A DNA stretch of 63,309 nucleotides from the IMG/VR virus record IMGVR_UViG_3300036846_000911, positions 1-63,309 of that record, one strand, 5' to 3'. Origin of the DNA: a virus. The notes under the pieces were generated by a model. That model was not told the origin of the DNA, searched no databases, and saw only the letters and a list, made by a program, of their open reading frames with translations. Every line of letters begins with the position of its first letter. The first letter of the stretch is position 1. A program made the translations under genes and the position numbers. Positions 58,666-63,309 of the stretch are shown here, in pieces.

Positions 58666-59445
58666 GTGAACGCCGCATACGGGTATGACGGCCACGACAA
58701 CCTCGTCCCCACCGAGGCCGCGATCATCGACGAACTCGCCTGCCGGGTACTTCTCGGCGAACCGCTCGCCGCGATAGCCGGCGACCTCAACCGGCGGGGC
58801 GTCACCACGAAACTGGGCCGCAAATGGAGCGGCCCCACGATCCGGCTACTGCTGACCAACCCGCGTATCGCCGGGACCACCGAGGGCGCCAACCCCCGGA
58901 AGGTCCCGGCGATCATTTCAACGGAGACCCGGACGCGACTCATGGCGCTTTTCGCCGACCCAACGCGCCGCGCCAACACCGGCAGTCAGGGAATCCGACA
59001 CATGCTCACCGGCGGGGTGCTGCGGTGTTCGCTGTGCGGCACGGTGATGGTCTCCAAACTGGGCGCGGGCATGAAGTACAAGTGCGATACGAAAGCGCCC
59101 CGGCACGGCTGTGGACGCATCGTTGTCGCCGCCGCGAACCTGGAACTGGAGATCGCCGCGCAGATGCTCGCCAGGCTCACCCTGCCCGGCAGTCAGGAAG
59201 CCATTCTGAGCGCCCTGGCAGCTCGCCCAGAGGTGCCGTGCGCCGCCACGATGATTCGCTACTTCAAAGACTCTGACAGCCTCTCAGCGGGCCGCCTGGG
59301 GGCCTGGTGGGGTACCACCGATGTCGCCACCCGCCGGGCGCTGGTCGGGCTTCTCATTGAACGTGTCATCGTCTCCCCGGCGGTCAGCCTGGGCCGGCAG
59401 CAGCCGTCGCTGATCCGGGACCGGATCACCATTGCGTGGAGGTGA
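58666..59445 (+). CDS. serine-recombinase-like protein lacking catalytic domain
   Basis: The protein has 259 aa, GTG start after GGAAGGGG. It matches the Recombinase domain plus zinc ribbon of large serine recombinases: LAAIAGDLNRRGVTTKLGRK, WSGPTIRLLLTNPRIAG, then a CSLCGT...CGRI zinc ribbon, and ends DRITIAWR as full-length enzymes do. The N-terminal resolvase domain with its catalytic Ser is absent, and no remnant of it lies upstream. It has its own leader and terminator, so it may be a DNA-binding-only regulator or decoy rather than a broken gene. Confidence 0.85.
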   Translation: MNAAYGYDGHDNLVPTEAAIIDELACRVLLGEPLAAIAGDLNRRGVTTKLGRKWSGPTIRLLLTNPRIAGTTEGANPRKVPAIISTETRTRLMALFADPTRRANTGSQGIRHMLTGGVLRCSLCGTVMVSKLGAGMKYKCDTKAPRHGCGRIVVAAANLELEIAAQMLARLTLPGSQEAILSALAARPEVPCAATMIRYFKDSDSLSAGRLGAWWGTTDVATRRALVGLLIERVIVSPAVSLGRQQPSLIRDRITIAWR

Positions 59446-59446
59446 A

Positions 59447-59484
59447 ACAAACCCCGCACCGGCAGGGAGCGCAGTGCGGGGTTT
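59447..59484. terminator. terminator between convergent genes
   Basis: CAAACCCCGCAC and GTGCGGGGTTTG are exact complements around 14 bases. It lies between the plus-strand recombinase-like gene and the minus-strand excisionase-like gene, with AAA/TTT flanks, and should work in both directions. Confidence 0.78.
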
Positions 59485-59516
59485 GGGTACGGGGCGTCAA
59501 AGTTAGACCCCTCTAA

Positions 59517-59735
59517 CTAACGCGCACCCGCAGCGGACGCCACACGCACCCCCGCGTCGGCGCCCACACCAGATTCTACGATCTGGGCCAGGAATGCCTC
59601 CAGCGCCTCATCGGGCAACCGCCACTGGGAACCGCACTTCACCCCACCGGGGATCTCCCCGGTCCGCAGCTTCCGCGCCACGGTGACCGGCTGATATCCG
59701 ATGAGGGCACCCACCCGAGAAGTCGACAGCAGCAT
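59517..59735 (-). CDS. excisionase-like HTH protein
   Basis: The protein has 72 aa. The ATG at 59735 has GGAGG at ideal spacing; an upstream GTG does not. LLSTSRVGALIGYQPVTVAR, then KLRTGEIPGGVKCGSQWRLP is the winged-helix pattern of phage excisionases and other MerR-like DNA-binding domains. It lies next to the integrase, divergently, as excisionase genes often do. It could direct excision or regulate the integration region. Confidence 0.75.
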   Translation of the reverse strand: MLLSTSRVGALIGYQPVTVARKLRTGEIPGGVKCGSQWRLPDEALEAFLAQIVESGVGADAGVRVASAAGAR

Positions 59736-60233
59736 TCCAACCTCCACATCGTGCACTTTTCACGAACCGGACATCCGGGCCGTTTCTGAACGAAACGTGA
59801 CTGTAACGGAAGTTCACGGGTTGTGACAAGCTAACTACTGCCCGTGAGTGGATGTTGGCACGACACGACGACCGCGATCGATCCGAACGGAGATCCGGGG
59901 ATCGGGGCCGTGCAGGCGAACGGGGTGTTGACATCCTCCGTGTTGACGAAGTGTTGCCTGCCAACTAGTGTCAACATGCAGCGGACATAAGGGCCGCAAA
60001 ACGACACGACAAGAGTACCAAAAGGTACGTACTGAAGTACCTAAAACAACACTAGAACAGCATAAATGCAGGTCAAAGGGTTGGAACTATACGCATTCAA
60101 TCCCAGTATCGCCCACCGCTTTGACCTGCGGAAACGCGAAAATGGACGACAAGCTGCCAACACTGTTGTCAACACCGTCACTGGCAGGTAGTGCAGCTCG
60201 TTGATCCCTGACGCCGGATGCAGGGAGAACAAA
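59736..60233 (+). promoter_or_regulatory. integration control region, attP candidate
   Basis: This gap between divergent excisionase-like and integrase genes has no convincing gene and is relatively A+T-rich. It contains GTGTTGAC/GTCAACAC-type words at about 59920-59980 and again at 60160-60175, a perfect split repeat GCAGGTCAAAG (60068-60078) / CTTTGACCTGC, and AGGTAC/GTACCT. These resemble arm-type integrase or excisionase sites. The crossover core cannot be identified without the host attB. Confidence 0.5.
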
Positions 60234-61613
60234 ATGGCAAGTATCGTGCGCCGATTCAACCCGATCGCCTTCCGCGTCGTGTGGCGCGAGAAGGGTCTGC
60301 CGGGGCAGCAGGGACGGACGTTCCACACCCTGCCGGAGGCGAACCTGTTCCTCAAACTCGTTCAGGGCGAGGGGCGCGGCAACGACCGGATGCCCCCCGA
60401 CGAGGTGCTGCGCCGCTACGGCCTACTGCCCACCGGGTCGGGCGTGAAGGTGGAGCACGAGCAGCGGGGCGACCAGGTGACTGTCGTTGAGGCGGTTCGC
60501 CGCTACGTGGACGAATACCTTGCCGGCAAGCCCGAGCGGACCCGGCCGGCGGAGCGCACCCTCAAGGAGTACCGCTCGCTGTACCGCAACTACATCCTGG
60601 ATTCGGTGCTGGGCCAGTTCGATGTGGCGAATGTCGATGGCGAGCAGATCGAGCAGTGGGCCACCGAACAGTCCGGTCGGCAGCGCCGGGATCGGCGGGT
60701 CGACGAATCGGGTGCGCCGGTCCTGCTCTCCGCCGTCTCCATCAACAAGGCGATGACACTGCTCTCCGCCATGTTCAAGTGGGCAATGATGGGCATCTCC
60801 GGTCCGCGCGGGACGGATGGGCGTCGGATTCCGCTGCGGCGAATGGGTGGCAACCCGACGCTGGAGGTGGAGCGCGTCAAGGTGCACAAGAACGAGGAAG
60901 ACGAGAAGGCGGTGCTGTTCAACATCGCCGAATACGAGGCTTTCCTGCGGGCCATCTACGTGGTCGATCCGACGTGGGCGGACATGGTGGCGGTGACCAT
61001 GTTCACCGGAAGCCGGTTCGGTGAAATCACCGCACTGCGGGTGGAGCAGGTCGATTTCGACCTGGAGGTAATCAACTTCGACCGCCGTATCTCGGCGGGC
61101 AAAGAAGAAGGCGGTACGAAAGGTTCCAAGCGCGCCCCGGAAACTTGGATCAAGCGCCGCGTCCGTGTCCCCCAGGCGGTGATGACGCTGCTGCGGGCTC
61201 GCTGCTTCACGGCGAATGGCCGCCGTAAGCCGGGAACCGATTTCGTGTTCGACGGACCGGAGTTTTCGACGAACAAGCGGTGGTCGCCGGCATCGGACAA
61301 CGACCGTTGGGTACGCCTGGAACCGATACTCGACCTGTTCGAGTTGAACCGGCACTTCCGCCACCACAACATGCGGCACAGCTACGTGACGTTCCTCCAG
61401 GATCACGGCATCCCCGAAGTGATGGTCGGATTCGCGGTCGGCCACCGGGGCAAGTCGATGTCGGTGACGGGTCGGATTTACACCCACGTCACGCCAGAAA
61501 TGTGGACGAAGATTGTCAACATCTGGACTCCAGTCACCCGAGAGTTGTTGCAGATTCGGGAAAAGGGCTACGCCGCGCTTTTTGAGCGCCGCCTGCTGAG
61601 TGTGGCGTCGTAG
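60234..61613 (+). CDS. int: tyrosine recombinase / phage integrase
   Basis: The protein has 459 aa; the ATG at 60234 has AGGGAGAAC upstream. The N-terminal arm-binding region (ASIVRRFNPIAFRVVWRE) and the core-binding domain (VDEYLAGKPERTRPAERTLK and following helices) precede a catalytic domain with FTGSRFGEITALR (Arg I), HNMRHSY (His/Arg II), VGHRGKS (His III) and nucleophile Tyr near residue 416 in GRIYTHV. It integrates phage DNA by strand exchange between attP and attB. It is divergent from the excisionase-like gene, with a strong terminator after it. Confidence 0.94.
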   Translation: MASIVRRFNPIAFRVVWREKGLPGQQGRTFHTLPEANLFLKLVQGEGRGNDRMPPDEVLRRYGLLPTGSGVKVEHEQRGDQVTVVEAVRRYVDEYLAGKPERTRPAERTLKEYRSLYRNYILDSVLGQFDVANVDGEQIEQWATEQSGRQRRDRRVDESGAPVLLSAVSINKAMTLLSAMFKWAMMGISGPRGTDGRRIPLRRMGGNPTLEVERVKVHKNEEDEKAVLFNIAEYEAFLRAIYVVDPTWADMVAVTMFTGSRFGEITALRVEQVDFDLEVINFDRRISAGKEEGGTKGSKRAPETWIKRRVRVPQAVMTLLRARCFTANGRRKPGTDFVFDGPEFSTNKRWSPASDNDRWVRLEPILDLFELNRHFRHHNMRHSYVTFLQDHGIPEVMVGFAVGHRGKSMSVTGRIYTHVTPEMWTKIVNIWTPVTRELLQIREKGYAALFERRLLSVAS

Positions 61614-61640
61614 ACTGGGCGCACCCTTTCCGGCGGGTAG

Positions 61641-61675
61641 AGACCCGAGCGCATTTCGCAGATGCGCTCGGGTCT
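61641..61675 (+). terminator. integrase terminator
   Basis: AGACCCGAGCGCAT and its exact complement around TTCGCAG, followed by TTTCC. It is the most classical intrinsic terminator in the window. Confidence 0.85.
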
Positions 61676-61746
61676 TTCCGTATACGGGTCGCGCCCGTCA
61701 CCGGGGCGTCGTAGCCTCGTTGGGCTTCCACGGAAAGGGGTCAGTA

Positions 61747-62478
61747 GTGACGAAGCTCAATCAGATGATCGCCATCGGCAAGGGTGTCCGGACCGGGGCG
61801 CAGACGAAGTTCACCAAGGCGTACCACGAATTGCAGAAGACCAGCCCGATGTCCGGCATCGCCCGGACGTACCAGCCGAAGGACGATGAGGGCGATGCGC
61901 TTCCGCCGGAGTCGACGCGGGTGCAGTTCACCGCCCGCGACGTGCTCCACGATGTGGGCAAGGATCTGTCGCGGATGTTCGACGTGCAGATGACCCTGGA
62001 CGTCGCCAACACCGAGGCGCGGGCCGACGTCGAGATCGACGGGGAGACGCTGATCCACGACGTGCCGGTGTCGTTCCTGCTGTTCCTGGAAAAGCAGCTC
62101 ATCGACATTCAGACGCTGGTGGCGAAACTGCCGGTTCTGGACCCGGCGACGGCCTGGACGTTCTCGGCGACGGCGGGCAATTACGCCTCGGAGCCGGTGC
62201 AGACAACCCGGACGCAGAAGGTGCCGCGTAACCACCTGGTGGCCGCCGCGACGGAGAAGCACGCCGCGCAGGTGCAGGTGTACCACGAGGACATTATCGT
62301 CGGGACGTGGACGACGACGCGATTCTCTGGGGCGCTGCCGGCGACCGAGGTGCGCGCGATGTCGGAGCGGGTGACGAAGTTGCGCGAGGCGGTGAAGATG
62401 GCGCGGGAGAAGGCCAACTCCATCGACGTCGCGGACTGGACACCGGGTCCGGCGATTCTGACCTACCTGTTCGGGTAG
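61747..62478 (+). CDS. conserved actinobacterial protein of unknown function (DUF7873-like)
   Basis: The protein has 243 aa, GTG start after AAAGGGG. Phrases such as SGIARTYQPKDDEGDALPPE, VSFLLFLEKQLIDIQTLV, KLPVLDPATAWTF, and KVPRNHLVAAATEKHAAQ are familiar to me from a widespread actinobacterial family with no known function. No catalytic motif is evident; long helical C-terminus. It sits between integrase and the tRNA-like region, a place where prophages often carry lysogeny cargo. Confidence 0.75.
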   Translation: MTKLNQMIAIGKGVRTGAQTKFTKAYHELQKTSPMSGIARTYQPKDDEGDALPPESTRVQFTARDVLHDVGKDLSRMFDVQMTLDVANTEARADVEIDGETLIHDVPVSFLLFLEKQLIDIQTLVAKLPVLDPATAWTFSATAGNYASEPVQTTRTQKVPRNHLVAAATEKHAAQVQVYHEDIIVGTWTTTRFSGALPATEVRAMSERVTKLREAVKMAREKANSIDVADWTPGPAILTYLFG

Positions 62479-62490
62479 GTCACACAGACT

Positions 62491-62514
62491 CCCCCGCCTC
62501 ATAGCGGGCGGGGG
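62491..62514 (+). terminator. hairpin after DUF7873-like gene
   Basis: CCCCCGCC pairs with GGCGGGGG around eight bases, 12 bases after the stop codon. Confidence 0.6.
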
Positions 62515-62683
62515 GCGCGGTCAGGGGCCGCGAAGCTCAAGCTGACATGGCATCAAGATGATGGGCACGCCCCTAAGCGGATGTGCATCGCGGGGCGGTT
62601 TCCCGTCAGATTCCTCTTATCGCTCAAGCTGAAAAGTTCGGAAATCCGCCAGATCGACCGGCCGTAGACAACATCGCCGAGAT

Positions 62684-62740
62684 TCGAGTTCAAATCTCGA
62701 CTGAGCCTCCAAACATGGCTCGGTAGCTTAATGGCAGAGC
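62684..62740 (+). tRNA. tRNA-derived pieces in permuted order (3' half, then 5' half)
   Basis: Bases 62684-62711 form a canonical T-arm (TCGAG-TTCAAAT-CTCGA), acceptor 3' strand CTGAGCC, discriminator T and encoded CCA. After a five-base gap, 62717-62740 is a canonical tRNA 5' half: acceptor GGCTCGG, TA, D-stem GCTT/GAGC and a loop with GG. The acceptor strands are complementary over all seven positions (one G-U), but the 3' half precedes the 5' half. A typical Thr-type anticodon loop CTTGTAA is at about 62825-62831. It could be two adjacent decayed tRNA genes or a permuted tRNA; I cannot fold a complete normal tRNA. Confidence 0.45.
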
Positions 62741-62862
62741 GCGACGATTGATGAGATCTGATCCACGGTCTTAAATGTTCGCTGGTGGAAGTTATGACAT
62801 ACCGAGCGCCCGACAAGGTCTGGACTTGTAATCCACTCACCTATCAATGGGTTCACCTACAG
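62741..62862 (+). other. non-coding stretch after tRNA pieces
   Basis: It contains GAGCGC repeated from the D-arm end (62737-62742) at 62804-62809, CCGAGC (62802-62807), which is complementary to GGCTCG, and the CTTGTAA loop in a TGGA/TCCA stem. I see no protein gene here. Confidence 0.35.
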
Positions 62863-62893
62863 ACGCCCGCCGGCTGGACATGCCGGCGGGCGT
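62863..62893 (+). terminator. 12-base-pair hairpin
   Basis: ACGCCCGCCGGC and GCCGGCGGGCGT are exact complements around TGGACAT, after the tRNA-derived stretch and before the last gene. Confidence 0.7.
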
Positions 62894-62913
62894 CGCCACG
62901 TCCGGGGGACGAT

Positions 62914-63180
62914 ATGGCGATGGAGCATGTGCAGGAGTTCGACGGCCTGGTCGGCAACTGGGACGGCAAGCTGTGGTCGGCGCGCGTGGACGGGCTTCCC
63001 GACGGGATGGTGGTCCGGTCGCAGGGGCACACCCTGGATGAGGCTGCCGCCAGGGCTACCGACGCGGTCGCCCTGGCGCTCGACGTGCCCATCGCCATGG
63101 TGCGGGTCACCCTGACGATCGCCGACTGGCAGGAGAGTGGCGGGTGGCGGCGGCGGCCGGGGCGTCACGCACGTCGGTGA
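62914..63180 (+). CDS. hypothetical protein, 88 aa
   Basis: ATG at 62914 or 62920, preceded by GGGGGAC. The first half (FDGLVGNWDGKLWSARVDGL) and a helix (DEAAARATDAVALALDVPIA) resemble small HicB-like folds, but the match is weak. Last gene in the window. Confidence 0.58.
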   Translation: MAMEHVQEFDGLVGNWDGKLWSARVDGLPDGMVVRSQGHTLDEAAARATDAVALALDVPIAMVRVTLTIADWQESGGWRRRPGRHARR

Positions 63181-63208
63181 GTGCGCTTTGCTCCCGAGTG
63201 GGGAGCAT

Positions 63209-63258
63209 GTTAGGAGAATCGGCCCTCACGTTAGGAGAATCGGCCCTCACGTTAGGAG
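63209..63258. repeat. tandem 21-base direct repeat
   Basis: GTTAGGAGAATCGGCCCTCAC occurs twice in exact tandem (63209-63229, 63230-63250) and a third copy begins (GTTAGGAG) at 63251. It lies at the right end of the window after the last gene. It could be binding sites for a regulator or part of an end structure. Confidence 0.7.
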
Positions 63259-63309
63259 CATTCGCGTTCTGCTGATGGTGAACAAACGGGCAAATAAATG
63301 GTAACTGGG

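Noticed and set aside
59968-60204. Plus-strand ORF of 78 codons before the integrase
   Set aside because: Composition is atypical, no ribosome site is visible, and it covers the repeats expected in an integration control region.
62524-62575. Possible further tRNA 5' half starting GGGGCCGCGAAGCTC
   Set aside because: It resembles the start of the 36349 tRNA-like gene, but no matching acceptor 3' strand or T-arm follows at a suitable distance.

Overview
The window reads as most or all of the genome of a temperate, long-tailed (siphovirus-type) phage or prophage of a high-GC actinobacterium. The evidence is uniformly G+C-rich coding DNA, many GTG starts and ATGA/GTGA stop-start overlaps, a HK97-type head and tail gene set, a tape-measure gene of about 4.5 kb, GH25 lysins, a tyrosine integrase with a nearby excisionase-like gene, and many short zinc-ribbon or membrane proteins of the kind seen in actinophages. 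I cannot name the host genus from sequence alone. No obvious cos site or long terminal repeat is visible, so the window ends may be arbitrary.

Layout. 0.1-2.4 kb (+): small HTH and membrane genes, then the large terminase. 2.6-18.3 kb (-): read in its own direction, major capsid, head-tail connector genes, tail-assembly chaperones with a -1 frameshift, tape measure, minor tail genes (with a RusA-like resolvase between two of them), appendage proteins and two GH25 lysins. 18.5-26.2 kb (+): major tail protein, head-tail adaptors, a Phd/RelE-type toxin-antitoxin pair, a membrane protein, portal and maturation protease. The usual head-tail order is therefore split into two divergent blocks around 18.4 kb. 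26.2-30.1 kb (+): tightly overlapping small genes with a C5 cytosine methyltransferase and an Xre-like regulator.

30.1-31.5 kb holds no convincing gene but is dense in repeats: twelve ATGACA words, an AT-rich patch and large perfect palindromes. It is a candidate origin or control region. 31.5-34.7 kb (+) is an island of lower G+C containing a DUF932 gene. Its genes are separated by four copies of a structured element of about 55-65 nt, the most novel-looking feature in the window. 34.9-44.7 kb (+) is an accessory array of small genes with a tRNA-like gene, a Uma2-type nuclease-fold gene, duplicated ribbon-helix-helix proteins, a metallophosphoesterase and a dispersed CAAGATCA motif. 45.2-46.8 kb (+) encodes a tail-associated protein and a collagen-like fibre.

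46.9-48.1 kb (-) holds a YbjQ-like protein and the small terminase subunit, far from the large one. 48.3-59.4 kb (+) is the replication block: HTH protein, RecB/Cas4-like nuclease, candidate ssDNA-binding protein, primase-helicase, ParB-like protein, a cysteine-cluster protein and a serine-recombinase remnant without a catalytic domain. 59.5-63.2 kb is the integration block: excisionase-like gene (-), a 498-base attP-like control region, tyrosine integrase, a conserved actinobacterial protein of unknown role, and a stretch of tRNA-derived pieces in unusual order. All functional names rest on motif recognition by eye; no database search was run.
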